Assembly: GCA_031262485.1 (NCBI GenBank)
Contig: JAISHO010000028.1
Location: forward strand, 1-64,000
Length of the DNA stretch: 64,000 bases
Direction: 5' to 3'
Source: Propionibacteriaceae bacterium
Lineage (GTDB): Bacteria > Actinomycetota > Actinomycetes > Propionibacteriales > Propionibacteriaceae
The position numbers and the translations under genes are program-made. Positions 25,553 through 36,432 of this stretch are shown here, piece after piece (positions within the stretch are counted from its first letter, which is position 1; the number at the start of each line of letters is the position of its first letter). The notes beneath the pieces are model-generated. The model was not told the origin of the DNA. It saw nothing but the letters and a program-made list of their open reading frames with translations, and did no database searches.

Positions 25553-28500
25553 TCAGGTTGTCTTCCGTCTCCCGCCGTAGCAGCCGAAACCGACGATGGC
25601 GCCGCCGAGGCAGAGGAAGGCTATGATGACCCACCCGGGTTCGACCGGCGAGCCGGTGCCGGGCACGTTCCCCGTCGGGGCGACGGCCGGCGGTTGTGGC
25701 TCAGGCGTCATCGGAACGATAGGCAACGGCGGGACGACGTCCTCGCTCGGGCTGGGCGAGGGAACCGGGCTGAGGCTCGGGGTCGGGCCAGGATGCGGCG
25801 TCGGCGAGGTGTCCGGCGTGGGCGTCGGAGTCGGGCTCGGTGTGGGAGTAGGCGTGGGTGTTGGAGTAGGCGTCGGCGTGGGAGTCGGACTCGGCGTCGG
25901 CGACGGATCGACCCGCCCACAAGCCGATCCCTCATTGTCGTTGACCGAGGGGTCGAGCGACCCGGAGCCGACGAGGGCGGCGTTGCACAGATCGGACTCG
26001 GCCGCATCTGCTGAGACATCGAAGGTGACGAGGGCGGAAGCCGACTCCCCGGCCGCGAGGGTGGGGATCTCGCATTTGACGATCGTCTCGGTGTCGTGGA
26101 TCTCCGGGGCCGGGCAGGCCTCCCCCGTGTCCTCGAGCGTCGAGGAGACGAAGGTCATGTTCTGCGGCACGGTGTCGGAGATGACGACGTTCGACGCCAC
26201 CGAAGGCCCGGCGTTCGTCGCCGTCAAACGCCACGTGGCGGGTTGCCCGGCGACCATGGGGTTGGGCTCGACGAGCGTCTTGACGATGCTCGTGTCGGAG
26301 ACGTGGGTGACGGTCACGCTCCATTGGGCGTCGTTGTTCGTGTAGTCGCTTTCCGGAGTCGTCGTCGAGACGTGGATGTTCGTCGTGTAAAGATCAGCCG
26401 GGGTGTCCGGCGGGATATAGAGAGTGGCCGTCGCTGTGACGGCGCCGCCGGGGATCGAGGTGCCGAAGAGCGGGGCGGCGTGGGAGAGCGGGCAGTCGAG
26501 TTTCCACACGACGGGGTCGCCCGAACTCGAGGCGACGCACTCCTCGCCGTTGGGCACGTTCCACGATTGGAGGACGAAGCCGGGCGGGAAGGTGACGGAG
26601 GTGTCGGTCTCGTCGGCGATCGAAGGCCCGAAGTTTGAACCGGAGGCGGTGAAGGTGACGGTGCTGCCGGCGGCCGGCGTCGTCGTCGAGGAGTTGAGGT
26701 TGACGTTGAGGTCGGTGATGAGGTCGATGGCGGCGGTCGCCGTGCCGGTGTTGTTCGTCAGATCCGGGTCGGGCGCCGAGGAGGAAACGGTGGCGGTGTT
26801 GGTGATCGAACGCGGATGGGTCGTCGTGTCCTCGCTGGCGGGCGTGCCGTCGGGGCGCAGATCGGCCGGGGCGGTCGTCGCGACAAGGCGTTTCGCGACA
26901 GAGGCGCCGACGGCGATCGAGCCGACCAGGCAGTGGACCTGTTGGCCGGTCGTGGCGTCGCCGGAGACGACGGTGCAGTCCGGCGAGTTGGCTGTGTCGA
27001 GCGTGAGCCCGAGCGGCAGGGTGTCGTCGATGACGGCGTCCTCGACGCTGGAGGGGCCAGCGTTCGTCGCCGTCAAGGTGTACCCGACGGAGCCACCGGC
27101 GTAGTAGGTGGCGCTGTCCGTCAATTTGCGCAATTGCAAGTCGGCCTGTTCGATGACGTCGACTTCAGCGGTGTTGGTCACCGAGGTCGGCTGACCGTCA
27201 CGGTTGAGGGTGGGCGAGGTGACGGTGACGGTGTTGGGGATCAGTTCTCCCTTGACGTCGTGGCCGACGGTTCCAGAGACAGTGACGACGACGGCGGGCG
27301 GCAGGGCCGGAGCGGAGCCGGCGATCGTGCCTAACTGGCAACTCACGCTCGTCCCATCGTCGCTCAATTCACAGGTCCCTTGGCTGGAGGAGACGCTCGT
27401 GGCGACGAACCCATCGGGCAAGGGATCGGTCAGCACGACGTCTTTGGCGTCGGCTGAGATGCCGCCCTGCTCGCACGAGGCGACCGTCATCTCATAGGTG
27501 AAGGGGTCGCCGGCGACGTACGAGGGGTGCTCGTCGGACGGGTTGGGGGTGGTGTTGAGCGGGTTCTTGACGACGGCGACCTCGGCCACGGCGTCACCGA
27601 TGACGACTGGCGCATAGTCGTCGTTGTTCGTGAGATTCGAGTCGGGCGTCGTGCTTGAGACGTGGACGTAGAGCCCGCCCGTGTCGCCCGGCGTGTCGGA
27701 GCCGTACGTGCCAGGCTCGTTGTAGCTGAAGAGTTGGCCGCGGAAGTTGATGTCGATCGACTGTCCGGGCGTCATCGTCAGGCCCTGGATGTCGCAGATC
27801 AGTTCGGTGGCGACGATGTGGCAGGAGTTGGCGAACTCGCCCAGGGTGGCCTGCGCGTCCGGGCCGATGCCGACGCGGAACTGGACGCCCTCAGCCACCG
27901 AGGGGCCGTTGTTCGTGATGGTGAAGGAGATATTCCTCCATGAGCCGGGGCCGGTGTCGGCGGGGTCATCCGGGGTCGCCGTCAGGTTCGTGACGGCCAC
28001 GTCGGCGATCGCCGTCACCATGTCGACGACGCTGGCGGTGTTGTTGGCGAGGGTGGACTCGGGCGACTCCGTCGAGACGGTCGCGCTGTTCGTCAATTGG
28101 CTTCCCGGTGTGGCGTCGGCGGCCACCATGACGGTGATGGGGAAGGAGAGCGAGGCGCCCTCGGCCAAGGGCTCACTGTCGGTGCAGGTGACGGTTTGCC
28201 CGCTGGCCGAACAGGCCGACGAGGACTGGGAACCCTCTTCCCCGGCGGCGATGAACGTCACCCCGGCGGGGAGCGTGTCGGTGACGGTCGGCGGCAGGGC
28301 GCTTTCCTCCGAGGGATTGTCGACGGTGAGGAGGTAAGTGATGGTCTGCCCGGCCACGATCGGCGAGGTCTGCGTCGCCTTCGACATGACGAGGTCGGTC
28401 GTGCCGAGGCCGCTCAACGTCCAGCTAGCAGTGTTGTTCGTGGTGATGAGGTCGTCCGGGGCGGCGACCGTCGCCGTCTCCGTCAGGGTCGCGTCGTCGG

Positions 28501-31500
28501 GCAAAGAGTCCAAGCCCTCCTCCGTCGTCTGGGTGACGCGGATCGTGCGGACTTCCCCGACGGGGATCGGGGTGAAGGTGCAGGTGAAGGCGTCATGGGT
28601 GGCGTCGCCGCCAGCAGCGGATGGTTCCGTGCAGGTGTAGGAGCCGTCGTCGGCGGGCGCGACGGTCGTCGTCGTGAACTCGTTGGGGACGAGGTCGGTC
28701 AAGGTGACACCGCGGGCGGTCGAGGGCCCGATGTTGCTGACGACGATGTCATAGGTGACGGAGTCGTTCGGCCCGACCGGAATGGTCGAGGTGTCGGCAG
28801 TTTTCACGACGGAGACGTCGTAGCTGGCCGAGATCGCCGTGTTTGCCGAGGCGTTGTTGTTTGTGGTGTCGGGATCGGCGCTCGTCGTCGTGACCGTGGC
28901 CGTGTTCGTCACGGTGCCCGGTTGCGTCGCCGGGTCGACGGCGGCATTGATCGTGATCGTCATGACGCCGCCGTTGGGGTCGGTGGAACTGCCGGAGGCG
29001 GGGATCGTGTCGACCTGGCACGTGACCGTCTGGCCGGAGACCGTGCAGGTCCCCCGGCTGGTGGAGGCGCTGGTGGGCACGACGCCGGAGGGCAGGGTGT
29101 CGGTGACGACGACGCCGGCGGCCGACGATGGTCCCTGGTTGCGCGACGTCACGGTGTAGGTGAGGGTTCCGCCGGCGGTGGCGGTGGCCGGTGCCGTCTT
29201 GGCCAGGCTCATGTCGGCCTGGGGTGGGGCGGTCGTCGTCGTCGCTGTGGCGGTGTTGTTGGTGGTGTCCGGGTCGGGGGTCGTCGCCGTCGTCGTCGCT
29301 CGGTTGACGAAGGAGGCCCCGCCAGCCGCCGTCGAGGCCACATCGGCGACGACGCGGACGGAGGCGCTCGCTCCGACGGCGAGGCTCGCGATCGTGCAAG
29401 CGCCGCCGGTGGCTTGGACGTTGGCGCAGGTCAGCCCGCTCGTCTGCGGGGTCATCGAGGTGATCGCGAGGATGCTGGCGCTCGTGGCGGGGACGGTGTC
29501 GTTGATGGCGACGCCGTTGGCCACCGAGGGCCCATGGTTCGTGATGGTGAGGGTGTAGGAGAGGGAGGATCCAGGCACGACGCTCGTGGCGTCGGGCGTC
29601 TTCGTGATCGCCAGGTCGGCCCGCTGCGTCACCCCGACGTTGTAAGAACAGACATTGTTGATCATGTCGGGGTCGTTCGTCGGCGAGGAGACGCGGGCGA
29701 CGTTCGTCAGTTGGGCGGCGGTCAACGACGCGCTCGTCGTCCCCTGGACGGTGACGGTGGCGGTGGCGCCGGCGGCGAGGTCGCCGATGACGCAGTCGAA
29801 GCGGAGATCGGAGCCGGGCAGGGCGCAGGTCGCGCCGGTCGAGGTCGTGACGGAGGTGGGGGTGAGCCCGGTCGGGAACTGGTCGACGACTTCGGCGGCG
29901 GTGGCGGTGTTGGGGCCGTCGTTGTGGATCGTCAGCGTCGTCGTGACGGGTTGCCCGGCGACGACGGTGGCGGGCGTCATCGTCTTCGTGATGGAGAGGT
30001 CGGCCTCGGGGTCGACGACGACGTTGACGGGCGTGGTCGTGTAGACGCCGGAGATGCCGGTCGTGGCGGTGGCGTAGTCGAGGTCGGCCGAGTTCGTCAC
30101 CGTCGTGCCGCCGGCGGCGTCGTCGACGGTGACTTGGAAGGTGTACGAACTGGAGGCTTGCAGGTCGATCCGCCCCCCGGCGCTGGCCGAGGAGCCTGTG
30201 CCGAGACGGACGCGGACGGTGCGCCCGTCGATCTCGCCGACGTCGTCGCCGGCTTGATCGGTCAGGTTTCGCGGCGCGCTCAGCCCCGGGCCGGTCAGCA
30301 GTCGGAGCGATCCGGGCACATAGGTCGTGTTGGGCGGCAGGACGTCCTCGGAGATGGCGCGGACGGCCGGGTCTTGGCCGGTGTTGATGAAGTTGACGGT
30401 GTATTGCAGGGTGTCGCCCGGTTTCGCCGTCTGGGTGCCGGACTGGTTGACGACCGTCTTCGTCGAGGCGGTGAAGTCGGGGGCGTAGAGGTTGATCGTC
30501 GTGGCGAGCATGCCGGGGTAGTACATGTCGCCGTTGGAGGAGAAGGTGAAGGTCGCGTTCGTCGCGCCGTTGGGGATCGAGCCGGTGACGCCGAGGTTCT
30601 TGAGGTCGTAACCGAGCATGTTGCGGTCGGCGGGGTTTCGCCTCGTCTCGGAGACGCCGGCGAGGTCGTAGGTGCTGTCGAAGAAGTTCGAGCCAGGCGA
30701 GATCGTCGTCGCCAACTGGGTGTCGTTGAGGCGCGTGTAATCGCCGGTCTGGGAGAGGTCGCCCTCGTAGACGATCATGGAGACCTGGGCGTCGACGGTG
30801 CCGGCCAACGGGGCTTGGAATCCAGAGACGGTGATGCGCTGGGGATTGTTGACGCTCACCATGTTGAAGCCGTCGAAGACGGTGAGGTTGCGCAAGGGCA
30901 GGCCGGGGGCGGTGTAGACGACGGTGAGCGCCCAGCCGGCGTAGCGATCGGCGCCGGTGCCAGCGACGACGTTGCCGCCCCAGTAATCGCCCATGCCGGT
31001 TTCTTGAATCAATGACGTGACGTCGGCGTACCTCTGGTAGGCGTTGTAGCTCGAACTGTTGGGCCCGAATTGGGCGTTGGCGGCGGTGCTGGCGGTGATG
31101 GTGCGATAGGCGGTGTCGCCGGGTCGTTTGAGGACCATCTGGTTGTAATTGCCCGTGCCGGTCGTGCCGCCGACGCCGGCCTGGAGCCGGGCGCCCCAGT
31201 AGAGGCCGGCCCACAACACACTGGCCCCGACGGGGAGATCGACGTGGGCCATCGAGGAGTTGAAGGTCGACGCGTCGCTGTCGGCGTCGAGGTTGCGCAT
31301 GGTGAAGTAGTTGTTGTCATAAGCCGCGCCGGCCTTGGCGGGCCCGCAGGGGCTGATCGACGGATTGCACGTCATCAGTGTGTTGCCGTACGTCTGAATG
31401 GCGCCGTTGGCGTTCGTCGTGTAGCGCACTGAGAAGGGGAGGGTGTTGGCCGCCTGTGAGACGGGTGTCGTCCCCACCAGGGTGGCGACGAGAGCCCCCG

Positions 31501-31540
31501 CGATGGCGAGAGCGATGACACGAAAATGACGCAAGCGCAC
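25553..31540 (-). CDS. Giant surface protein with about eleven DUF11 repeats and a VPGTG sorting-like tail
   Basis: The start at GTG 31540 follows GGAGGGG and gives 1995 residues. A signal peptide spans residues 1-30 ([14 protein letters not shown] ... SQA-AN). An N-terminal domain to about residue 350 is followed by about eleven DUF11-type Ig-like modules, most opening with an AD(L/M)xxxK strand and containing NxGP. A Pro-Thr/Pro-Ser spacer follows. The tail has VPGTG, a hydrophobic span ([19 protein letters not shown]) and GRRK, the layout of a sortase signal with V in place of L. It is probably a wall-anchored stalk or adhesin; the ligand is unknown. No LPxTG consensus is present. Confidence 0.88.
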   Translation of the reverse strand: MRLRHFRVIALAIAGALVATLVGTTPVSQAANTLPFSVRYTTNANGAIQTYGNTLMTCNPSISPCGPAKAGAAYDNNYFTMRNLDADSDASTFNSSMAHVDLPVGASVLWAGLYWGARLQAGVGGTTGTGNYNQMVLKRPGDTAYRTITASTAANAQFGPNSSSYNAYQRYADVTSLIQETGMGDYWGGNVVAGTGADRYAGWALTVVYTAPGLPLRNLTVFDGFNMVSVNNPQRITVSGFQAPLAGTVDAQVSMIVYEGDLSQTGDYTRLNDTQLATTISPGSNFFDSTYDLAGVSETRRNPADRNMLGYDLKNLGVTGSIPNGATNATFTFSSNGDMYYPGMLATTINLYAPDFTASTKTVVNQSGTQTAKPGDTLQYTVNFINTGQDPAVRAISEDVLPPNTTYVPGSLRLLTGPGLSAPRNLTDQAGDDVGEIDGRTVRVRLGTGSSASAGGRIDLQASSSYTFQVTVDDAAGGTTVTNSADLDYATATTGISGVYTTTPVNVVVDPEADLSITKTMTPATVVAGQPVTTTLTIHNDGPNTATAAEVVDQFPTGLTPTSVTTSTGATCALPGSDLRFDCVIGDLAAGATATVTVQGTTSASLTAAQLTNVARVSSPTNDPDMINNVCSYNVGVTQRADLAITKTPDATSVVPGSSLSYTLTITNHGPSVANGVAINDTVPATSASILAITSMTPQTSGLTCANVQATGGACTIASLAVGASASVRVVADVASTAAGGASFVNRATTTATTPDPDTTNNTATATTTTAPPQADMSLAKTAPATATAGGTLTYTVTSRNQGPSSAAGVVVTDTLPSGVVPTSASTSRGTCTVSGQTVTCQVDTIPASGSSTDPNGGVMTITINAAVDPATQPGTVTNTATVTTTSADPDTTNNNASANTAISASYDVSVVKTADTSTIPVGPNDSVTYDIVVSNIGPSTARGVTLTDLVPNEFTTTTVAPADDGSYTCTEPSAAGGDATHDAFTCTFTPIPVGEVRTIRVTQTTEEGLDSLPDDATLTETATVAAPDDLITTNNTASWTLSGLGTTDLVMSKATQTSPIVAGQTITYLLTVDNPSEESALPPTVTDTLPAGVTFIAAGEEGSQSSSACSASGQTVTCTDSEPLAEGASLSFPITVMVAADATPGSQLTNSATVSTESPESTLANNTASVVDMVTAIADVAVTNLTATPDDPADTGPGSWRNISFTITNNGPSVAEGVQFRVGIGPDAQATLGEFANSCHIVATELICDIQGLTMTPGQSIDINFRGQLFSYNEPGTYGSDTPGDTGGLYVHVSSTTPDSNLTNNDDYAPVVIGDAVAEVAVVKNPLNTTPNPSDEHPSYVAGDPFTYEMTVASCEQGGISADAKDVVLTDPLPDGFVATSVSSSQGTCELSDDGTSVSCQLGTIAGSAPALPPAVVVTVSGTVGHDVKGELIPNTVTVTSPTLNRDGQPTSVTNTAEVDVIEQADLQLRKLTDSATYYAGGSVGYTLTATNAGPSSVEDAVIDDTLPLGLTLDTANSPDCTVVSGDATTGQQVHCLVGSIAVGASVAKRLVATTAPADLRPDGTPASEDTTTHPRSITNTATVSSSAPDPDLTNNTGTATAAIDLITDLNVNLNSSTTTPAAGSTVTFTASGSNFGPSIADETDTSVTFPPGFVLQSWNVPNGEECVASSSGDPVVWKLDCPLSHAAPLFGTSIPGGAVTATATLYIPPDTPADLYTTNIHVSTTTPESDYTNNDAQWSVTVTHVSDTSIVKTLVEPNPMVAGQPATWRLTATNAGPSVASNVVISDTVPQNMTFVSSTLEDTGEACPAPEIHDTETIVKCEIPTLAAGESASALVTFDVSADAAESDLCNAALVGSGSLDPSVNDNEGSACGRVDPSPTPSPTPTPTPTPTPTPTPTPSPTPTPTPDTSPTPHPGPTPSLSPVPSPSPSEDVVPPLPIVPMTPEPQPPAVAPTGNVPGTGSPVEPGWVIIAFLCLGGAIVGFGCYGGRRKTT
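25790..25915. repeat. 6-bp periodic repeat encoding the Pro-Thr spacer
   Basis: The stretch of GGCGT(G/C)/GGAGT(C/A) hexamers encodes alternating Pro-Thr and Pro-Ser in the surface protein. It is prone to slippage in six-base, in-frame steps. Confidence 0.8.
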
Positions 31541-31733
31541 TGTTCCCCTCCACTGTCCGCACACACCACAGCCTCGGGTCTCCGATTTTTATGATACAGA
31601 CTTCTAGCGGTTTGGCCATTTTTAGTTCATAGTTGTGCGATACTTCCGCCGCAGTCCGGCCAGGAGCCTGCCCCCAGAATCAGCCCCTGGCGAAGGCATC
31701 GTCCGGCTGAAAGGTCGCGCGCCGGACCGACGC

Positions 31734-32615
31734 TCACCCTTGGATGGCGAAGCTTCCGCCCCGGCCGGGCCACAGCCAGGGCAAGGGCGATGGTTCGGCG
31801 TCCTCGTCGGTGAAGGGGACGGCGCCGCCGATCCAGCGGGTCAGTTCGGCGCCGGAGACGACCTTGCTCGGGTAGAGGGCCCGGGCGGCCCGACGGGTCA
31901 GGGCGTGCTCGTCGATCGTCGGGCCGGCGGCGATGATGAGATTGCCGAAACGGTGCCCCTTGAGGGTCGAGGGCTCGGCGATGAGGAAACAGGGGTGGCG
32001 GTCCTCGAGGAAGCCGGCGACGAGGCGGCGGGTGTAGTCGAAGGGGGCCATGTCGGTCGAGTTCATGACGAGGCAGCCGTCAGGTTTGAGGACCCGGTTC
32101 GTCTCGGATCGCCACGAGGCGGTGGCGAAGCAGGCCGGAACCTGGGCGCCGGCGAAGGCGTCGACGATGATGAGGTCGGCGTAGTCGTCATGGAGGGCGG
32201 CCAAGCCGGTGACGCCGTCATGGGGACGCACTTTGACGCCAGAGTGCTTGTCGAGCGGCGCGACGGCGCGGACGGCGGCGGTGAGGGCGGCGTCCGGCTC
32301 GAGGACGATCTGGGCCGAGGTCGGCCGGGTGTGGGCGATGTAGCGGGCCAACGTCATTCCGGCGCCGCCGACGTGGATCGTCGTCAAGCGTTCGCCCGGG
32401 GGGGCCATCGTGTCGATCACTCCGGCGATCCGTTCGACGTATTCGAAGACGAGGTGGGTCGGGTCGTCCGGATCGATGAAGGAGTGGTCGACGCCGTCGA
32501 TGCGGACGAGCCAGCAGTGAGGGTATTCCGTGTCTCGGACGAGGCGAGGATCGGGGGATTCGACGACGGCCTCACCGCCGCGCCGATGCGGGCGAGAACC
32601 GGGGTCTTTCCTCAT
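31734..32615 (-). CDS. Spermidine synthase-like methyltransferase-fold protein
   Basis: The 293-residue protein has a Rossmann methyltransferase core similar to polyamine aminopropyltransferases: HVGGAGMTLARYIA (SAM/decarboxylated-SAM loop), VLEPDAAL, VRPHDGVTGLAALHDDYADLIIVDAF. The DAF where synthases have a catalytic DxxD-like motif is retained only in part, so polyamine synthesis is not secure; many actinobacterial members are of unknown function. The ATG at 32615 follows TACGAT by six bases. Confidence 0.78.
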   Translation of the reverse strand: MRKDPGSRPHRRGGEAVVESPDPRLVRDTEYPHCWLVRIDGVDHSFIDPDDPTHLVFEYVERIAGVIDTMAPPGERLTTIHVGGAGMTLARYIAHTRPTSAQIVLEPDAALTAAVRAVAPLDKHSGVKVRPHDGVTGLAALHDDYADLIIVDAFAGAQVPACFATASWRSETNRVLKPDGCLVMNSTDMAPFDYTRRLVAGFLEDRHPCFLIAEPSTLKGHRFGNLIIAAGPTIDEHALTRRAARALYPSKVVSGAELTRWIGGAVPFTDEDAEPSPLPWLWPGRGGSFAIQG

Positions 32616-32621
32616 CCCCTC

Positions 32622-32627
32622 ATCGTA
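32622..32627 (-). promoter_or_regulatory. Predicted -10 element (TACGAT), leaderless spermidine-synthase-like start
   Basis: TAnnnT hexamer, six-base spacer (GAGGGG, which could also act as a ribosome site), ATG at 32615. Confidence 0.5.
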
Positions 32628-32711
32628 GGCCCCAGACCCGGGCAGGGGCCTGGACGCGTCGGTCGGCGCGATGAGGACTCAGTGAGGCGTCAGCTCTCCC
32701 AACATCAACGA

Positions 32712-32750
32712 GACAAGGGCCCGGGCCGCTCAGCGACCCGGGCCCTTGTC
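32712..32750. terminator. Strong hairpin, 14-bp perfect stem
   Basis: GACAAGGGCCCGGG (32712-32725) pairs with 32737-32750 across an 11-base loop. It is downstream of xylA and upstream of the next gene on the minus strand. No long T-tract follows. Confidence 0.6.
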
Positions 32751-32759
32751 CGAGAATAT

Positions 32760-32803
32760 CTCCCTGTTCTGGAGGATCCCCCGACCAGCATCAGAACAGG
32801 GAG
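32760..32803. terminator. Second hairpin, 12-bp perfect stem
   Basis: CTCCCTGTTCTG (32760-32771) pairs with 32792-32803. It is ten bases from the preceding hairpin and about 105 bases after the xylA stop. The pair may be a double terminator or a structured small RNA. Confidence 0.5.
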
Positions 32804-32907
32804 GGCTTCAACTTAACACGGGATGCACCCCTGAGGCACTATCGAATCGGGTATTGAATCGATTAAACCTACCCCGAGGTGAGATTTTCCACATGTAACG
32901 GAGTCAA

Positions 32908-34101
32908 TCAGCCCCGAGCGCCGGTGAGGAACTCGAGGGCGATCTGGTTGAGACGGACGAAATCGAAGCCCCGGGCGGCGACCGCGTCGACGTCGAGTTC
33001 TTCGTAGACCGACTTGTCGGCGAGGAAGCTGTCGAGCGATTCGTCGGCGGCCAGCGTCGGCTGGGCCAGCTCGTCGATCTTCGACGTCTTGAGGGCCTCC
33101 TTGACCTCGGGATCAGCCCGGAAAGCCTGGGCGCGTTCCTTGAGGATGAGGTAGGTCGTCATGTTGGCCTTGGCCGACTCCCAGACGCCGTTGGCGTCCT
33201 CAGTGCGTGACGGCTTGTAGTCGAAGTGACGCGGACCGTCATACTTCGGGCCGCCATTGGGGAAGCCGTTCTCCAAGAGGTCGACGGTGGCGAAGGCGCT
33301 CATGAGATCGCCGTGGCCGAACGCGAGGTCTTGGTCGTACTTGATCGACTTCTGGCCGTTGAGGTCGATGTGGAAGAGCTTGCCGCACCACAGCGCCTGG
33401 GCGATGCCGGCGGTGTAGTTGAGGCAGGCCATCTGCTCGTGGCCGACCTCGGGGTTGAGGCCGACGATGTCGCCGTTCTCGAGGCGGTCGATGAAGGCGA
33501 TGGCATGGCCGACGGTCGGCAGGAGGATGTCGCCGCGGGGCTCGTTCGGCTTCGGCTCGATGCCGATGCGCAGCCCGTAGCCCTTCGACTTGATGTATCC
33601 GGCGACGGTGTCGATGCCTTCGGCATAACGATCGAGCGCGGCGTTGTAATCCTTGCTCGTGTCGTACTCGGCGCCCTCGCGGCCGCCCCACATGACGAAG
33701 GTGGAGGCGCCCAGTTCAGCGGCGAGATCGACGTTGCGCAACACCTTGCGCAGGCCGTAGCGACGGACCTGACGGTCGTTCGAGGTGAAGGCGCCGTCCT
33801 TGAAGATGGGGTGGGAGAAGGTGTTCGTCGTCACCATCTCGCAGACGATGCCGGTGTCGGCGAGGCCCTTCTTGAAACGCTCGATGATCTTGGCCCGCTC
33901 GTCGTCGGACGAGCCGAAGGGGATGAGGTCGTCGTCATGGAAGGTGATGCCCCAAGCGCCGAGTTCGGCCAGCTTCTCGAGGATCTCGACCGGATCGAAC
34001 GGGCTACGCGGAGCGGAGCCGAACTGGTCCTGACCGGTCCAGTTGACCGTCCACATGCCAAAGGAGAAGCGGTCTTGCGGTGTGGGTGTTGGGATGCTCA
34101 T
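32908..34101 (-). CDS. xylA: Xylose isomerase
   Basis: The 397-residue enzyme interconverts xylose and xylulose (and glucose and fructose) with two divalent metals. It matches the short actinobacterial class: [29 protein letters not shown] with the catalytic histidine, [23 protein letters not shown], and [16 protein letters not shown] for the second metal. AAGGAG six bases upstream marks the start. No xylulokinase or xylose transporter is nearby, so it stands alone. Confidence 0.95.
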   Translation of the reverse strand: MSIPTPTPQDRFSFGMWTVNWTGQDQFGSAPRSPFDPVEILEKLAELGAWGITFHDDDLIPFGSSDDERAKIIERFKKGLADTGIVCEMVTTNTFSHPIFKDGAFTSNDRQVRRYGLRKVLRNVDLAAELGASTFVMWGGREGAEYDTSKDYNAALDRYAEGIDTVAGYIKSKGYGLRIGIEPKPNEPRGDILLPTVGHAIAFIDRLENGDIVGLNPEVGHEQMACLNYTAGIAQALWCGKLFHIDLNGQKSIKYDQDLAFGHGDLMSAFATVDLLENGFPNGGPKYDGPRHFDYKPSRTEDANGVWESAKANMTTYLILKERAQAFRADPEVKEALKTSKIDELAQPTLAADESLDSFLADKSVYEELDVDAVAARGFDFVRLNQIALEFLTGARG

Positions 34102-34468
34102 ACGGCTCCTTGGTGTGAAGAAGTGGATACAGCCAACCTATTCCCCTCCCGCATAGGCATCAAGGCTCAGATGTGCGAAACTTGCGCGTCAATTCGAAGG
34201 GACGGCTGACGGTGGCTGATCCTCGTCCTTCAGCGGTAGATTTCGCGAAAATTACGTACTGCGTCGACGCTGTCGTCTCGCCCCTCGGACGGTCTGTCGT
34301 CCCCGTGATTCCGCGATCGTCCGATCTTCGGCGTACCCTCGATCGTGAGGGCCATCACCGAGGAACTCCACCCGACGGCCCGCTGAATCATGACCCGCCT
34401 CCCCGTGGCGGGCGACCCCCGCAGCCGTAGCGAAAACAACCTGCGGCTAGGAGAGACGAGGCCGGCCG
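34102..34468. other. 367-bp intergenic region between divergent genes
   Basis: It separates the divergent xylA and PAP2-lipid-kinase starts and should hold both promoters. I see no convincing operator or gene. Confidence 0.45.
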
Positions 34469-36109
34469 ATGCGATGGGTAGCGCGCAGCGCGATCGCCTG
34501 TGGAGTCGCGTTCCTGCTCATCGCTGTGCTCGTCGCGACGGTCCCGGCGGTCTCCGCCTTCGACGAGGCGATGACGGCGCCGATGATCGCTCCGGCCTCG
34601 GCGCTCGGGCAGATCCTCCAAGCCATCGCCATCCTCACGACCGGCTGGACGACGGAGCTGACGATCCTCCTGCTGGCCTGGTGGGCCTACCGCCGCCGCC
34701 TGCGCCGTCTGTCGTGGGCCATGATCGCCGCCGGCGCGCTGGGAGCCGTGGGTTTCGGCGGCGTCAAAGCTCTCATCCGCCGTGAGCGCCCGCTCTCGTC
34801 GTTCGCCGAGACGCTGACTTATTCGGGCTGGTCTTTCCCCTCCGGGCACGTCACCTGCGCGACGATCCTCGCCGTCCTCGCCGTCCACGCCTACGCCCTG
34901 CGCCGGGCCCCGGTGACCCAGCTGTGGGCCGCCCGGCTCATCGCCGTCTTCGCCGTCGGCCTCGTCGCGGTCAACCGCTGGGCCATGAACTGCCATTGGT
35001 TCACCGACATCCTCGGCGGGGTCTTCCTCGGCGCGGCGCTCAGCCTCGGCGCCCTGGCCGTGGCCCGCCAACCGGTGGCGAGCCGGATCCCCTCGCTCAG
35101 CGACGCCAACGCGGCCGGCAAGCGCGCCGTCGTCATCTACAACCCGGCCAAGGTTACCGACTACGTCCTCTTCCGCAGCCAGGTCGATTTCGCTTTCCAA
35201 TCACGCGGGTGGGCGCGGGCGCTGTGGCTCGAGACGACGCCGGAGGAGACCGGCGCTGGGTTGGCCGCCGAGGCGGTGCGCCGCCACGCCGACCTTGTCA
35301 TCGTCTCCGGCGGCGACGGCACCGTACGAGCGGTCTGCGCCGCGCTGGCCGGCACGACGACGCCGCTCGCCATCGTCCCCTCCGGCACCGGCAATCTCTT
35401 GGCCCGCAACCTCGGGGTGCCGCTCGACATCCAAGGCGCCCTCGACGTCGCCTTCGACGGTGTGCCGAGCGCGATCGACATGATCCGCATCACCACCGCC
35501 GACTTCGACGACTACTCCGTCGTCATCGCCGGCATGGGCCTCGACGCCGCGACGATGCGCGACACCCGCGACGACCTCAAACGCGTCTTCGGCAATGGGG
35601 CCTACATCATCTCGGTGCTCCAGCAGCGCGGCGACCCCTCCTTCAGCGCCACGATACGGGTCGACAATGGGCCGGCTTTCGTGCGGGACGACGCCATCAC
35701 GATCCTCTTCGGCAATGTTCCGGGCGTCCAGGTGCCCGTCATCCACCCCTTCCCCGCCGCCGAGGTCGACGACGGGCGCCTTGACCTGCTCATCGGCCAC
35801 GCCGAGAACATCACCGACTGGGCCAAGGCCGGCGTCGCCGTCGTCACGAACAGCCCCGCCCCCCTCACCCAAGAGACGATGGCCGGCATCGACGAGTCGG
35901 CCTCGAGCATGGAGTACATCCAAGCCAAGTGCGTCACCGTGACGACGGAGAAACCCGTCGCCTTCCAGATCGACGGCGACGTCGCCGGGACGACGACGGA
36001 GCTGACCGCCACGATCGACTCCGGCGCCCTGCGCGTCATGACGCCGAAGAGCCGACCGGCAGCGCTGGCTGAGGATCTTGACGACGACATGCCGGCGATC
36101 CTCGACTGA
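34469..36109 (+). CDS. Fusion of PAP2 lipid phosphatase and diacylglycerol-kinase-type lipid kinase
   Basis: The 546-residue protein joins two opposing activities. Residues 1-215 are a membrane PAP2 domain with the three phosphatase motifs: KALIRRERP, PSGHVT and NRWAMNCHWFTD. From about residue 223 a DAGK catalytic domain follows: VIYNPAK, VSGGDGTVRAV and PSGTGNLLARNLG, ending in a YegS-like beta domain. One could dephosphorylate and the other phosphorylate membrane lipids such as diacylglycerol or undecaprenol. All key residues look intact. The C-terminal 20 residues are acidic. GGAGAGACGAGG upstream provides a plausible ribosome site. Confidence 0.9.
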   Translation: MRWVARSAIACGVAFLLIAVLVATVPAVSAFDEAMTAPMIAPASALGQILQAIAILTTGWTTELTILLLAWWAYRRRLRRLSWAMIAAGALGAVGFGGVKALIRRERPLSSFAETLTYSGWSFPSGHVTCATILAVLAVHAYALRRAPVTQLWAARLIAVFAVGLVAVNRWAMNCHWFTDILGGVFLGAALSLGALAVARQPVASRIPSLSDANAAGKRAVVIYNPAKVTDYVLFRSQVDFAFQSRGWARALWLETTPEETGAGLAAEAVRRHADLVIVSGGDGTVRAVCAALAGTTTPLAIVPSGTGNLLARNLGVPLDIQGALDVAFDGVPSAIDMIRITTADFDDYSVVIAGMGLDAATMRDTRDDLKRVFGNGAYIISVLQQRGDPSFSATIRVDNGPAFVRDDAITILFGNVPGVQVPVIHPFPAAEVDDGRLDLLIGHAENITDWAKAGVAVVTNSPAPLTQETMAGIDESASSMEYIQAKCVTVTTEKPVAFQIDGDVAGTTTELTATIDSGALRVMTPKSRPAALAEDLDDDMPAILD

Positions 36110-36265
36110 TCATCGGCGAGGGCGGCGCCGTCCCCGGGCATTGTGAGGGTGATCGCGATCGTCGCCGTCATCCCTTGGTCCTTGTGGACCCTGCCCCCTG
36201 ACGTCCGTCACCGATGACTCCTCCCCGGGGGACTGGCAGGATGGGGCGAAAGAAAGGACACCACC

Positions 36266-36388
36266 ATGGCGAACAGCTCCAACCAACTGCCGCGCTGGCT
36301 CGTCGTCCTCGGCGTCGTCCTTCTCATCCTCATGGCACTGACGCTCGCCTTGGGAATCGCCATTCTCGTCATGCTCAATCAAGGCTGA
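36266..36388 (+). CDS. 40-residue single-span membrane peptide
   Basis: A short reading frame with AAAGGA eight bases before the ATG encodes a polar start (MANSSNQLPR), one hydrophobic helix of about 27 residues, and NQG at the end. Its codon use (GTC, CTC, GCC) matches its neighbours. It lies 44 bases before zwf on the same strand. I know no family for it; it may be missed by automatic annotation because of its size. Confidence 0.6.
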   Translation: MANSSNQLPRWLVVLGVVLLILMALTLALGIAILVMLNQG

Positions 36389-36420
36389 GGATCGCCCCCG
36401 TCCTCAACCCATCTTTCAGA

Positions 36421-36426
36421 TAGAGT
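36421..36426 (+). promoter_or_regulatory. Predicted -10 element (TAGAGT), leaderless zwf start
   Basis: TAnnnT hexamer, six-base spacer, GTG at 36433; no Shine-Dalgarno sequence. Confidence 0.55.
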
Positions 36427-36432
36427 CGGGAC

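Noticed and set aside
28097..31015. Plus-strand 972-codon frame opposite the DUF11 protein
   Set aside because: Antisense shadow rich in Gly/Arg/Val; the minus-strand reading has a signal peptide, repeats and sorting tail.
34173..34430. 85-codon frame upstream of the PAP2-kinase gene
   Set aside because: Proline/arginine-rich, no family, overlaps the presumed promoter region.
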